From positions 62,001 through 126,000 of the forward strand of contig NZ_JABBPN010000013.1 in the NCBI RefSeq assembly GCF_012933385.1: a stretch of 64,000 nt of DNA, read 5' to 3'. How positions within the stretch are numbered: position 1 is the stretch's first letter; each line of letters starts with the position of its first letter. The notes beneath the pieces were generated by a model. The model saw only the letters and a list, made by a program, of their open reading frames with translations. It searched no databases and was not told the DNA's origin. This stretch comes from Paenibacillus lemnae (GTDB taxonomy: Bacteria; Bacillota; Bacilli; Paenibacillales; Paenibacillaceae). The translations under genes were made by a program, and so were the position numbers. Positions 18,164-27,579 of this stretch are shown here, in pieces.

Positions 18164-18737
18164 AGGTCTGCTGTTCCTTTCGGGAGAAGAAGGGCTGACC
18201 ATGAAGCAGCTGACCGAAATTACAGAGCAGCCTGCAGCGCTGATTTCGGATGCACTGGATGAGATGAAACGGGATTGCGAAAGCGAGCATCGTGGGATAC
18301 AAATTATGCAGATCGCAGGCAGCTACAAGCTCGCCACGCTTGCAGAGCATGCTCCTTATTTTGAAAGGCTGGCTTATTCGCCCTCCAGATCATCGCTTTC
18401 ACAGGCTGCCCTGGAGACCTTGGCCATTGTTGCCTATCGTCAGCCCATAACTCGTGTAGAGATTGAGGAAATACGGGGGGTAAAGGCTGAGCGGGCGATA
18501 CAGACGCTGACCAACAAAGGCCTGATCATCGAGGTAGGGCGTGCTGAAGCAATCGGTAGACCTATTCTGTACGGTACTACGAAATCTTTTTTGGACTATT
18601 TTGGATTGGCTCACATCAAGGATCTGCCCGAACCTTCCCAGTTTGAGACGGATGCAGATGCGCTTGAAGAGGAAACCCAGCTTCTGTTCAACAAGCTGGA
18701 TGACCAGCAGCTGACCTTTGATGATGTAAATGAATAG
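18132..18737 (+). CDS. scpB: Segregation and condensation protein B
   Basis: This 201-residue dimeric winged-helix protein binds ScpA in the SMC-ScpAB complex. Typical segments are LIEGLLFLSGEEGL, SQAALETLAIVAYRQPITRVEIEEIRG and GRPILYGTT near the C-terminus. The ATG at 18132 is preferred to the TTG directly before it; GAGGGGAAG lies upstream inside scpA. A GC-rich terminator follows. Confidence 0.95.
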   Translation: MDFQRLKSLIEGLLFLSGEEGLTMKQLTEITEQPAALISDALDEMKRDCESEHRGIQIMQIAGSYKLATLAEHAPYFERLAYSPSRSSLSQAALETLAIVAYRQPITRVEIEEIRGVKAERAIQTLTNKGLIIEVGRAEAIGRPILYGTTKSFLDYFGLAHIKDLPEPSQFETDADALEEETQLLFNKLDDQQLTFDDVNE

Positions 18738-18752
18738 TTATGATGAATGAGG

Positions 18753-18774
18753 CCCGGGGATAACCCCGGGTTTT
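18753..18774 (+). terminator. Terminator after scpB
   Basis: CCCGGGG (18753-18759) and CCCCGGG (18764-18770) form a compact stem with a 4-nt loop, followed by TTTTG. Confidence 0.8.
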
Positions 18775-18861
18775 GTTTGTTTTAACAGCAATGTATCACT
18801 TTAAGCCAACATTGCCATACTAACCCAGACAGCTTGCCTAACATGCTTTGGAGGTTTGGGT

Positions 18862-19554
18862 ATGACATTCTGGATTATTATTGGAATCGCCTTGCTGGCG
18901 CTGCTTTTAATCGCTTGCGTGCTGATATTAGTCTCTACCATCACGATCACCCCGCATATCATGCTGGCGGGCCGGAATACGGAAGCCGTGATTCATATCA
19001 AATCCTTGTATGGAATTTGGAATCCGAGCTTTGCCGTTCCGTTTCGAGATGCACAGGATGGGGATGGAAGTTCGGAGGAGGAGTTTCCACAGTCGTTTTT
19101 TGGCCGCCGGCAGCCGGAAGGGGATGAATCGGAAACCAAGGAATCGGAGGGCAGTCGATTCTCATGGAAAGACATCAAAAAACTGCTTCAAGCAACGGAT
19201 GATTTCAAAACATGGCTGCTGAAGTCTATGAAAATATTCAAGCTCTCATCCGTCTTGTGGTCATCCAATATTGCACTGGATGATGCAGCTCAAACCGCTA
19301 CAGCTTCAGGGACACTTTGGGGATTTAAGCACACCGTTCTTGGCTGGCTTTCTTTTCATCTCAAACTGAAAAGTGCTCCGGAAATTCATATTTATCCGGA
19401 TTTTAACGGCCCGCCAAGTTTTTCTACCACCTTTCATTGCACTGTCCGTGTGCCTGTCTGGAGGCTTGTGATCGCAGGATTCGGCCTGTTGATCCGTATT
19501 TGGAGAGTTGAGGGTGGACTACGTACATGGAAGCATATGCTGTCCAAGGTTTAG
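18862..19554 (+). CDS. YtfI-like membrane protein (DUF2953)
   Basis: This 230-residue protein has an N-terminal membrane helix (WIIIGIALLALLLIACVLILV, about residues 4-24), a charged middle part, and a conserved C-terminal region with TASGTLWGFKHTVLGW and a second hydrophobic segment near residues 199-215. The DUF2953 family has no defined function; in B. subtilis ytfI lies beside ytfJ, as here. The ATG at 18862 follows TTTGGAGG at 7 nt, better than the TTG at 18856. The start of ytfJ lies 86 nt on. Confidence 0.78.
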   Translation: MTFWIIIGIALLALLLIACVLILVSTITITPHIMLAGRNTEAVIHIKSLYGIWNPSFAVPFRDAQDGDGSSEEEFPQSFFGRRQPEGDESETKESEGSRFSWKDIKKLLQATDDFKTWLLKSMKIFKLSSVLWSSNIALDDAAQTATASGTLWGFKHTVLGWLSFHLKLKSAPEIHIYPDFNGPPSFSTTFHCTVRVPVWRLVIAGFGLLIRIWRVEGGLRTWKHMLSKV

Positions 19555-19640
19555 TGCCATGCATATCAATCAGGGTCTACGTACACAATACCAAGAGCGG
19601 TGGCAAGTCTTCATTCATAACCCAAAGAGGAGGAATCTCG

Positions 19641-20105
19641 ATGTCTGATCATCCGATTCAAGGCTTAATGCAAACAGCCATGGAAAACATCAAAGCCATG
19701 GTTGACGTCAATACCATTGTGGGTGATCCGGTTAACACGCCGGATGGGACAGTTATCCTGCCAATCAGTAAAGTGGCCTTCGGCTTTGCTGCAGGCGGAA
19801 GCGACTACAATTCAAATTCCGACTACAGCAGCAGCGGAAACGATGCCCAGCATGGAAGCAGCAAACGCAGCCTGCCGTTTGGCGGCGGCAGCGGCGGCGG
19901 TGTCTCGATTCGCCCGATCGCTTTTCTGGTGGTGGGTAAAGAAGGTGTTCACATCGTGCCGCTGGACAATCAGACCCATCTGTTCGAACGCTTGATTGAC
20001 TCCACTCCATATTTGCTGGAGCAAATTCAATCGATGTTTCAAAACAATGGCAGCCGCGAGACCAGCAGTGACAACTTCAGCAGTACAAATCAAAATTCCC
20101 ACTAA
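19641..20105 (+). CDS. ytfJ: Sporulation protein YtfJ (GerW family)
   Basis: This 154-residue protein is a YtfJ/GerW family member, made in the forespore and needed for normal SleB-dependent germination in Bacillus. The conserved core is MVDVNTIVGDPV, followed by GTVILPISKVAFGFAAGGS. A Gly/Ser-rich loop (about residues 53-90) and FLVVGKEGVHIVPLD follow. The start at 19641 follows AGAGGAGGAAT, while the longer frame upstream overlaps ytfI and lacks family similarity. Confidence 0.9.
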   Translation: MSDHPIQGLMQTAMENIKAMVDVNTIVGDPVNTPDGTVILPISKVAFGFAAGGSDYNSNSDYSSSGNDAQHGSSKRSLPFGGGSGGGVSIRPIAFLVVGKEGVHIVPLDNQTHLFERLIDSTPYLLEQIQSMFQNNGSRETSSDNFSSTNQNSH

Positions 20106-20133
20106 ATTGTTCAGAAGTGTATCTTCTAAAATT

Positions 20134-20165
20134 GCCCTCACGGCTAAAATCCGGAGGGTTTTTTT
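20134..20165 (+). terminator. Terminator after ytfJ
   Basis: CCCTC-A-CGG (20135-20143) pairs with CCG-GAGGG (20151-20158), and a T7 tract follows. Confidence 0.8.
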
Positions 20166-20252
20166 ATGCACACTGCTGAATCAATCCCGGACATAGCTCG
20201 GACAAATGCTGCATATACTTGTACAAGATTTCAGATAGTGGAGGATAAACCC

Positions 20253-21482
20253 ATGAAGCGATTGAACAAACGGCCCTGGAGGCCGTACCTGCTCATATTG
20301 ACATCCCTGATCTGTATAGGGACAGCCATCGTGCCACAAAGCCATATCGTACATGCGGCAGCGCAGATTTCAGCGGCATCGCCTGACGCTGCCTTGCCTG
20401 CACCTCCAGCCAATCATGCCCAGGCGGCCGCACTGATCGACGTTACTTCAGGCCGGCTTCTTTACAGCAAGGAAGGCGATAAAAGAATGCGAATTGCGAG
20501 CCTGACAAAAATTATGACGGCGATCGTGGCGATCGAACACGGCAAATTGAAGGATCAGGTGAAAGTCAGTAAACATGCATTTGCAAAAGAGGGCTCTTCC
20601 CTGTTTTTGAAGCTGGGCGAAGAAATGATGCTGGAGCATCTGCTGTACGGGTTAATGCTCCGCTCCGGCAATGATGCGGCTTCTGCTATAGCTGAGCATG
20701 TAGGAGGGTCAGAAGAAGGATTTGTCATGCTGATGAATAAAAAGGCGGAAGAGCTTGGTCTGGAACATTCCCACTTTATGAATCCGCACGGCTTGGATCA
20801 TGACGACCATTATTCCACGGCTAATGATATGGCCAGGCTTACCGCATATGCGCTGCAGAACCCCGTATTTCGTGAAATTGTTAAGACTGAAAAGAAAACG
20901 GCACCCAATCCGAATGAGAGCTGGGATTATAAATGGAGCAATAAAAACAAAATGCTTCGTTTATATGATGGTGCAGATGGTGTGAAAACCGGCTATACCA
21001 AAAAAGCGTTTCGCTGTCTGGTCAGTTCAGCGACCCGTAATGGCCAGCAGCTTGCAGCAGTAACGTTAAATGACGGTGACGACTGGAATGATCATGCTCA
21101 TCTTTTGGATTATGGTTTTGAACATTTTCCGCTGAAGACAATGATTCAAAAAGGTCAAAGCATCCAGGGGCAGGCGTTAATGACTGGCAAAGAGTTTTCG
21201 TACGCACTGCATACGAGTGAAGAAGCTGCTGTTGTCAAAAAGCTGGTGCTCCACAAAATATCCGTACCGGATTTATCTTTTGGCAAGCGGGGATACATTG
21301 AAATCACCTTGAACGATCGTGTTCTTGGCCGGGTTCCTGTATATGCCAAGGGAGGCCTTCTTCCCGGAGGTGAACATTCGTCTGCAGACAGCAGGGAGAC
21401 CGCAGCTAGGCCAGCAGACAGACTCTCCTTGGGGCAGGCCGCAGCAATGATAATGAAACGATTGTTTGGCGACCCATCCTGA
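20253..21482 (+). CDS. dacB: Sporulation D-alanyl-D-alanine carboxypeptidase DacB
   Basis: This is a second S11-family carboxypeptidase in the window, 409 residues from the ATG at 20253 (GTGGAGGAT upstream). A signal peptide covers about residues 1-37. Motifs are S83-L-T-K86, S138-G-N140 and K245-T-G247. It is followed by spmA and spmB, exactly as B. subtilis dacB, which controls cross-linking of the spore cortex in the mother cell. A CATATACT box at 20212-20219 resembles a SigE -10 but the matching -35 is poor. The C-terminus is low in complexity (GGEHSSADSRETAARPADR). Confidence 0.93.
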   Translation: MKRLNKRPWRPYLLILTSLICIGTAIVPQSHIVHAAAQISAASPDAALPAPPANHAQAAALIDVTSGRLLYSKEGDKRMRIASLTKIMTAIVAIEHGKLKDQVKVSKHAFAKEGSSLFLKLGEEMMLEHLLYGLMLRSGNDAASAIAEHVGGSEEGFVMLMNKKAEELGLEHSHFMNPHGLDHDDHYSTANDMARLTAYALQNPVFREIVKTEKKTAPNPNESWDYKWSNKNKMLRLYDGADGVKTGYTKKAFRCLVSSATRNGQQLAAVTLNDGDDWNDHAHLLDYGFEHFPLKTMIQKGQSIQGQALMTGKEFSYALHTSEEAAVVKKLVLHKISVPDLSFGKRGYIEITLNDRVLGRVPVYAKGGLLPGGEHSSADSRETAARPADRLSLGQAAAMIMKRLFGDPS

Positions 21483-21542
21483 CGGCTCTTTGATTACGGG
21501 CTGCAGACAGCACTATTGCAATTGCAAGAACGGGGGGATGGT

Positions 21543-22199
21543 ATGATCAATTTCATCTGGATGGGAATGATATTAACAGGGTTTATATTCGCAGCAGTAA
21601 ACGGAAATATCGATCAGGTGACAAAAGCAGCATTTGACGGAGCGCAGACCGGTGTCACCGTATCATTCGGTTTGATCAGTGTGCTGGTGTTCTGGCTGGG
21701 GTTAATGCGCCTGGCAGAAGATTCAGGCCTGCTCGCCAAAGTGGCCAGGATGATGGGACCTGTCGTTCGGTTTTTGTTTCCCGATGTTCCGAAGAATCAC
21801 CCCGCCATGGGCTATATTCTTTCCAATATGAGTGCAAATCTGTTCGGACTCGGCAATGCAGCCACACCGATGGGGATCAAGGCTATGCAGGAACTGCAAA
21901 AACTGAATCCGGATAAAGAGACAGCCACTCCGGCCATGTGTACGCTGCTGGCGCTGAATACGGCGAGCATTACGCTGATTCCAACGACACTTATTGCGAT
22001 ACGGATGAATTATAACTCATCCAATCCGGCAGAAATTGTGGGAACCACGCTGCTTGCGACGGCAGTAGCAACTTTGGCAGCCATTGCTGCTGACAGGTGG
22101 TGCCGAAAGTTTACGGTCAAACCGAAACAGCCGCCCCAGAGCCCGTCATCCGTTTTTGGAAAAACCAAAACCGGAGGAGAGGGTGATCTTCCTTGTTAG
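21543..22199 (+). CDS. spmA: Spore maturation protein A
   Basis: This 218-residue membrane protein has a nucleoside-transporter gate fold, with motifs VSFGLISVLVFWLGLMRLAEDSG and MSANLFGLGNAATPMGIKAM. SpmA and SpmB together affect spore core dehydration. The start at 21543 follows GGGGGGATGGT. Its end overlaps the start of spmB by 7 nt. Confidence 0.92.
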   Translation: MINFIWMGMILTGFIFAAVNGNIDQVTKAAFDGAQTGVTVSFGLISVLVFWLGLMRLAEDSGLLAKVARMMGPVVRFLFPDVPKNHPAMGYILSNMSANLFGLGNAATPMGIKAMQELQKLNPDKETATPAMCTLLALNTASITLIPTTLIAIRMNYNSSNPAEIVGTTLLATAVATLAAIAADRWCRKFTVKPKQPPQSPSSVFGKTKTGGEGDLPC

Positions 22200-22726
22200 A
22201 AATGATAAACCTCCTGTCGACATGGGCTATTCCGGTGCTGATCGCCTTTATTCCTTTGTTTGCCTATACAAAAAGAGTGCCGGTGTATGAATCGTTTGTG
22301 GATGGTGCTAAAGACGGATTTTCCACTGCGATATCCATTATTCCTCACCTTGTAGGTATGATGGTGGCGATCAGTGTGTTTCGTGCATCAGGCGCGCTTG
22401 AATTTCTGGTTGGATGGACAGGTCCTTTTTTGCAGGGTCTTGGCGTTCCAAGTGAAATTTTGCCTTTAGGGATGTTGAGGCCGCTAACGGGAACCGGTTC
22501 CCTTGCTTATACCACAGAGCTGATCCACACGTACGGACCGGATTCCATGATTGGACGAATCGCCTCTACCATTCAGGGAAGTACTGATACAACGCTTTAT
22601 GTTCTGACCGTTTACTTTGGGGCTGTAGGAATCCGCAACGGGCGGTATGCTCTCAAAGTTGGACTATTTTCCGATGTGATCGGTTTTGTCGCGGCCATCG
22701 CCGTATGTCTGTTTGTCTTCGGATGA
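22193..22726 (+). CDS. spmB: Spore maturation protein B
   Basis: This 177-residue membrane protein pairs with SpmA and has the same gate-type motifs (DGAKDGFSTAISIIPHLVGMMVAI, LRPLTGTGSLAY, IQGSTDTTLYVLTVYFG). The TTG at 22193 follows GGAGGAGAGGGTGATC; an ATG three codons later is an alternative. It forms an operon with dacB and spmA. Confidence 0.92.
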   Translation: MLEMINLLSTWAIPVLIAFIPLFAYTKRVPVYESFVDGAKDGFSTAISIIPHLVGMMVAISVFRASGALEFLVGWTGPFLQGLGVPSEILPLGMLRPLTGTGSLAYTTELIHTYGPDSMIGRIASTIQGSTDTTLYVLTVYFGAVGIRNGRYALKVGLFSDVIGFVAAIAVCLFVFG

Positions 22727-22824
22727 GCAGGCTTTTTTGTTTTGTGCGGGATATTAGTCCAAACCTTCGGAAGCTCCTTTGTCATACATTAATGCAATGC
22801 CAAATCAACAGGAGTGATGATTCC

Positions 22825-23172
22825 ATGGAATTTGAAGGGTTTGTCATACATCATACGGCATGCAGTGAAGAGGGGCATGAGCATGAGCACTGGGATTTCA
22901 TGATAAAAAAAGACGGATCTGTAGAGGTGCTGTCAACTTTACGCCAGTCTGAGTATATTTTTATAGGTCTGGAAGGAGATTTTAATATGGGCTATGAACT
23001 GATGGATCTTCAACAAAAGACACAGCTTTTTGCAGCCAGCAAAATCATCATTGAGCTTTCCCGCCTGTACTCCATCTCGCCATTGTATCTGTTTCCGCAT
23101 GGAGATCAATGTCCTGGATCCAATTTCCCGTGGAATGCGCTTGTGATTTATCCTGCAGGTGGGTATCATTAG
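22825..23172 (+). CDS. Small amidase_2-like protein (115 residues)
   Basis: The start ATG follows AGGAGTGA. The sequence opens with GFVIHHTAC and ends with FPHGDQCPGSNFPW, which look like the first zinc-His and the terminal Cys-Pro-Gly region of N-acetylmuramoyl-L-alanine amidase (PGRP-type) domains. It is shorter than usual amidase_2 domains, has no signal peptide, and the central zinc His is hard to place. It could be a reduced peptidoglycan-binding protein or an inactive amidase. It sits between spmB and rluB on the same strand. Confidence 0.6.
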   Translation: MEFEGFVIHHTACSEEGHEHEHWDFMIKKDGSVEVLSTLRQSEYIFIGLEGDFNMGYELMDLQQKTQLFAASKIIIELSRLYSISPLYLFPHGDQCPGSNFPWNALVIYPAGGYH

Positions 23173-23193
23173 GGATGAGGTGACCTAAAGAAC

Positions 23194-23958
23194 ATGGAAA
23201 GATTACAGAAGATTATGGCACAGGCCGGGATTGCATCCCGCCGTAAGTGCGAGGAACTCATTCTGGGAGGAAAGGTGCAGGTGAACGGAGAGACCGTAAC
23301 TGCGCTCGGTACGAAGGCGGATCCTGATGAAGACATGATTACCGTCATGGGCAAGCCGATCAAGAATGAGAAGAAAGTATATGTTGTGCTGAATAAACCG
23401 AAGGGTGTCATTACAAGCGCTTCCGATCCGGAAGGCCGCAAAATCGTATCGGATTATTTAAAAGGCGTCAAAGAACGCGTGTATCCGATTGGGCGGCTGG
23501 ATTACGATACGGAAGGGCTTTTGCTGCTTACAAACGATGGTGAATTTGCCAACCTGCTCAGCCATCCCAAGTACCATGTACCCAAAACGTATCTGGCTAC
23601 GGTGAAGGGAGTTCCGCATGGTTCGGAACTGGACAAGCTGCGCCAGGGCGTTATGCTGGATGACGGAATGACATCACCGGCAGAGGTAGAATACAAGGAT
23701 GTGGATCCTGACAACAAGCAGGCAGTCATTTCAATCACGATTCATGAAGGACGCAACCGCCAAGTGAGAAGAATGTTTGATGCGATCTCTCATCCAGTAA
23801 TCCGGTTGAAACGTATTTCCTATGGTGATCTACTGCTGCAGAACCTGAAGCGTGGTGTTTACCGGCATCTGACCCCTGACGAAATCAACGGTCTGCGCAT
23901 GATGGCGCTGTCGGCAAAGAACACCAGACCAGAAGGGCAAGTCCGCAAAAAGCGCTAG
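23194..23958 (+). CDS. rluB: 23S rRNA pseudouridine synthase RluB type
   Basis: The 254-residue protein has an N-terminal S4 RNA-binding domain (ERLQKIMAQAGIASRRKCEELI, about residues 2-60) and an RsuA-type catalytic domain with the aspartate motif GRLDYDTEGLLLLTNDG. A later motif is EGRNRQVRRMF. It makes pseudouridine in 23S rRNA. The B. subtilis equivalent near spmB and resA is RluB (YpuL), so the symbol follows from order; family and exact site specificity cannot be told apart by eye. The start ATG has GGATGAGGTGACC upstream. Confidence 0.9.
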   Translation: MERLQKIMAQAGIASRRKCEELILGGKVQVNGETVTALGTKADPDEDMITVMGKPIKNEKKVYVVLNKPKGVITSASDPEGRKIVSDYLKGVKERVYPIGRLDYDTEGLLLLTNDGEFANLLSHPKYHVPKTYLATVKGVPHGSELDKLRQGVMLDDGMTSPAEVEYKDVDPDNKQAVISITIHEGRNRQVRRMFDAISHPVIRLKRISYGDLLLQNLKRGVYRHLTPDEINGLRMMALSAKNTRPEGQVRKKR

Positions 23959-24081
23959 AACCTGACACATAATTTTCATAATGGGTACCCGATTTTATGA
24001 CAAACTTCGTTATAATGTTCATAGGATGTTCACACCTGCTGCGGACCATTATGAGGGATGTCATAGAAAGGATGCTGCATC

Positions 24082-24612
24082 ATGACGGGCAAATCTAGAA
24101 AAACTGTACAAGTTATTATCCTCCTGGCCATATTAATGCTGGGTGTCTATGCGATTGTTACCGTCGTCATGGGCAAAGAGGGTGTGCCGAAAGAAGGGGA
24201 TCAGGTTCCCGGGTTCAAACTTCTGGGTTCGGACGGAGCTGTTCACACGCTGGATGATTTCGACGGACAGGCCAAGGTAATTAATTTTTGGGGAACCTAC
24301 TGTGAGCCATGTGTCCGTGAAATGCCAGCCCTGCAGGAACAGTGGCTAAAATGGAAAGATCAGGGCGTAGAAGTGATCGGCATTAATGTCGGTGAAGATA
24401 AAATGACGGTGGAGAACTTTGCTCAGAAAATGGGCGTGGAATTTCCGGTGTTGATGGATCCGAATCGTGACGCGGTATCAGATTTCAGGGTGGGACCGAT
24501 GCCGACTACGTTTTTTGTGGACAGCAGCGGCAGGATACACCATATTCGCATTGGTCAACTTGATCTGGAAACCTTGGATAAGCAAATTGAACAGCTGGTG
24601 AACGGATCATGA
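24082..24612 (+). CDS. resA: Thiol-disulfide oxidoreductase ResA
   Basis: This 176-residue membrane-anchored thioredoxin-like protein reduces apocytochrome c cysteines before haem attachment. A membrane helix spans about residues 9-30. The active site is C74-E-P-C77 in FWGTYCEPCVREMP, with the same number as in B. subtilis. The C-terminal thioredoxin part includes the cis-Pro region GPMPTTFFVD. The start ATG follows AGAAAGGATGC. It overlaps resB by 4 nt. Confidence 0.96.
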   Translation: MTGKSRKTVQVIILLAILMLGVYAIVTVVMGKEGVPKEGDQVPGFKLLGSDGAVHTLDDFDGQAKVINFWGTYCEPCVREMPALQEQWLKWKDQGVEVIGINVGEDKMTVENFAQKMGVEFPVLMDPNRDAVSDFRVGPMPTTFFVDSSGRIHHIRIGQLDLETLDKQIEQLVNGS

Positions 24613-26300
24613 GTGAGGAGTTAAAAGGACTTATTGTAAATACCAAGTGCGAATGTGGACACCAAAATCCGGTGGGCACCGTCCTCTGTGAGGCCTGTGG
24701 CAAGCCGCTGGCTGATGAAGCGGCTTCACAGGACATTTTGGAAATGCGATATGATGGTGTGGCAAGGCGTTCTCAGAAAGAGAACCCGGGTGTGATCGAT
24801 CTGGTATGGAACTTCTTCTCTTCTGTGAAGGTGGCCATATATCTGATTATCATGACTACAATCGGCTCCATGCTGGGCTCCATATATCCACAGGAAAGCA
24901 CATTTCTGAATATTGATCCATCGGTTTACTATAAGGAAGAGTATGGGCAGCTGGGACATATTTATTATCTGCTCGGCTTATCGCATACATATACCTCTTG
25001 GTGGTTCGTACTGCTGCTTGTTATGATCGGTGCATCATTGGTGATCTGCAGTCTGGATCGTGTGCTGCCGCTTTATAAAGCATTAAGCCGCCAGCGTGTG
25101 CCGAAGCATATGTCTTTCCTGACACGCCAGCGTGTGACACTGCAAACAGATGTGAACAATGAGGGCACAGCGTGGGTTGACCGGATCACACCACTGATCC
25201 GGAAGAAAGGCTACCGTGTCCGCACGGATGGCGGCACCCTGCTTGCTGAGAAGCAGCGTTTTAGCCGCTGGGGACCGTATGTCCTTCACATTGGACTGAT
25301 CGTGTTTCTCCTGGCCGTGCTGGCAAGAGGGCTGCCTGGACTTCATATGGATACCCATATGGGTTTCCAGGAAGGAGAGCCTAAACAGATTCCGGACACG
25401 AGTTACTATTTGGAAAATGACGGTTTTACCGTTCAGTTCTATAGTGAAGAGGATCTGCCAGACGAATTTAAAGGCAAAGGGAAAGTGCTGCCGGAGAAGT
25501 TTGAAACCCAGGCTATCCTTTATGAGTGCGAAGCCAATTGTGATCTGGGGCAGGAGCCAGAACTCAAAGAAGTGATGCGGCATCAGATCGAGGTGAACCA
25601 CCCGCTGAACTATAACGGGCTCAAGGCATATCAGTTCGACTATGATTTAACGCCGACCATTATTTCAGTTTCTCCAACCCTTGTCCATGCTGACAGCGGA
25701 GAAGAATTCGGCCAGTTTACACTGAATATCAGAAACCCGGAAAGAACGTATGAAGTGGGTCCATACACAATGACTCTAAAAGAGAAATATTCCGATTTTG
25801 GACTGAATGCTGAAGGCAAGCCTTCGAATATGTCTTCCAGTCAGAATGCTCCCGCATTTTTGTTCTTGATCCAGGGTCCGGATCTGCCTGAGGATGGTGT
25901 TCAGTATTTCTATTTCCCTAAGCAAATTGATAAAGAGCGCTTTCAACAGGATGCGCTGAACAAGCAGTTGGGTGGAGGCGAACTTCGTTTTAATCTGGAA
26001 GTAGGCAGCATGGAGGATGTAGAACTGTCCCAATCCACGACATATCTCAATATCCGAATCGATAAAGCCATGCCGTTTGTGTGGGTCGGAGCGGGAATTG
26101 GTATGCTTGGACTGGTTCTTGGTTTCTATTTCCAGCACCGCCGTATTTGGCTCCGGGTTGACGATGGCAAGCTTACGCTCGGCGCACATACGAACAAGAA
26201 CTGGTTCGGTTTGCGGAAGGAAATTTCATCGATTCTCAAACAGATGGACCTGGAAGTGGATGAGAAGTCACTGGTCAATAACGGGGGGAGCCAAGAATGA
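24609..26300 (+). CDS. resB: Cytochrome c biogenesis protein ResB
   Basis: This 563-residue protein is the ResB (Ccs1) partner of ResC in system II cytochrome c maturation at the outer face of the membrane. An N-terminal zinc-ribbon-like motif (C14, C16, C27, C30) comes first. Membrane helices lie near residues 77-99, 134-156, 213-233 and 480-505, and a large extracytoplasmic domain lies between the last two. The start overlaps resA and the end overlaps resC by 4 nt, so the genes are translationally coupled. Confidence 0.95.
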   Translation: MSEELKGLIVNTKCECGHQNPVGTVLCEACGKPLADEAASQDILEMRYDGVARRSQKENPGVIDLVWNFFSSVKVAIYLIIMTTIGSMLGSIYPQESTFLNIDPSVYYKEEYGQLGHIYYLLGLSHTYTSWWFVLLLVMIGASLVICSLDRVLPLYKALSRQRVPKHMSFLTRQRVTLQTDVNNEGTAWVDRITPLIRKKGYRVRTDGGTLLAEKQRFSRWGPYVLHIGLIVFLLAVLARGLPGLHMDTHMGFQEGEPKQIPDTSYYLENDGFTVQFYSEEDLPDEFKGKGKVLPEKFETQAILYECEANCDLGQEPELKEVMRHQIEVNHPLNYNGLKAYQFDYDLTPTIISVSPTLVHADSGEEFGQFTLNIRNPERTYEVGPYTMTLKEKYSDFGLNAEGKPSNMSSSQNAPAFLFLIQGPDLPEDGVQYFYFPKQIDKERFQQDALNKQLGGGELRFNLEVGSMEDVELSQSTTYLNIRIDKAMPFVWVGAGIGMLGLVLGFYFQHRRIWLRVDDGKLTLGAHTNKNWFGLRKEISSILKQMDLEVDEKSLVNNGGSQE

Positions 26301-27550
26301 GTTTAATTGATTTTAGCAGCGACGCCTTTATCGTTGCCTTTTTCTTATACTGTTTAGCCTTTACTTTTTACGGGGTTGCTGTCATGGGCAGGCGGTTCCG
26401 AAAGCGTGAACCGGAGGCTCATACGGCCAAGTGGGGCAAAATCGCTTTTTACACAGCCGTCATTGGATTGATTGCGCAGTTAACCTATTTTGTTACGAGA
26501 TGGATTTGGTCAGGCCATGTGCCTGTCAGCAATATGTATGAGTTCATGACATTTTTATCCATGGCTATCATGATTGCCTTTATCGTACTTTATATCTTAT
26601 ACCGGAAATCTTTGTTGGGATTGTTTGCACTGCCGCTGGCCATTCTGATCATGGCCTATGCAGCCGTATTTCCACAGGAAGTACAGCCGTTAATCCCGTC
26701 GCTTAAATCATACTGGCTTGGTATTCATGTAACGATGGCCGCTTTGGGTGATGCTTTCTTTGCCGTCGGTTTTGTGGCGGGTTTGATGCATTTGCTGCGG
26801 ACCGTTAACTTTGGCAGCAGTGACAAAAGCTCCCGGCGCGAACAGCGCTGGCTGGAATTTTGTATGTTTATGATTGTCGTTCTGATTGGATTTATTGTTT
26901 CTGTGTACAGCTTCCGGGCCGGAGGGTATCATGCTGAATTCAGCCAGATGAAGTGGAACGAAGAAACACAGCAGGAGCAAGTGGTCACCGTCGATTATGA
27001 CATGCCGCCAATTGTGGCGCCTTACGACAGTCAGGCGATATCCGTACAATCTTTCATTGGGATGCAGGATTCGTTCTTTGAAGCCCCTTCCTGGATGCAT
27101 GGAATCAACGCTGCTCGCAAGCTGAACACTGTACTCTGGTCTGTATTCAGCGGATTGATCCTCTATGGTCTGCTGAGAGCCATTATTCGCAGACCACTGG
27201 CCAAGATGATCCAGCCGGCATTAGGCAGAATGGATCCTGATGATCTGGATGAGATCAGTTATCGTGCCATTGCAATCGGATTTCCGATTTTTACGCTGGG
27301 CGGATTAATATTTGCCATGATCTGGGCAGAGGTTGCCTGGGGCCGTTTCTGGGGCTGGGACCCTAAAGAGATATGGGCACTGATCACCTGGCTGTTTTAC
27401 AGTGTGTACCTGCATTTACGTTTGTCCCGCGGCTGGCAGGGGAAACACTCTTCCTGGCTGACCGTGATTGGCTTCATCGTCGTGATGTTTACGCTGGTGG
27501 GTGTCAATCTGATCATTGCCGGCCTGCATTCTTATGCAGGAACGGACTAA
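26297..27550 (+). CDS. resC: Cytochrome c biogenesis protein ResC (CcsB)
   Basis: This 417-residue integral membrane protein handles haem and ligates it to apocytochrome c together with ResB. About eight hydrophobic helices are present. The CcsA-type tryptophan-rich haem motif WGRFWGWDPKEIWALITWL lies near residue 350, and His residues flank it (for example IHVTMAALGDAF). The gene overlaps resB by 4 nt and ends before a hairpin that separates it from resD. Confidence 0.95.
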   Translation: MSLIDFSSDAFIVAFFLYCLAFTFYGVAVMGRRFRKREPEAHTAKWGKIAFYTAVIGLIAQLTYFVTRWIWSGHVPVSNMYEFMTFLSMAIMIAFIVLYILYRKSLLGLFALPLAILIMAYAAVFPQEVQPLIPSLKSYWLGIHVTMAALGDAFFAVGFVAGLMHLLRTVNFGSSDKSSRREQRWLEFCMFMIVVLIGFIVSVYSFRAGGYHAEFSQMKWNEETQQEQVVTVDYDMPPIVAPYDSQAISVQSFIGMQDSFFEAPSWMHGINAARKLNTVLWSVFSGLILYGLLRAIIRRPLAKMIQPALGRMDPDDLDEISYRAIAIGFPIFTLGGLIFAMIWAEVAWGRFWGWDPKEIWALITWLFYSVYLHLRLSRGWQGKHSSWLTVIGFIVVMFTLVGVNLIIAGLHSYAGTD

Positions 27551-27579
27551 ATGTTCATTTAAACAATAAGTGGTTAACA

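Noticed and set aside
5403..21482. Duplicated dacF and dacB as a recent gene duplication
   Set aside because: The proteins differ in length and sequence and each sits in its normal Bacillus context, so they are old paralogues.
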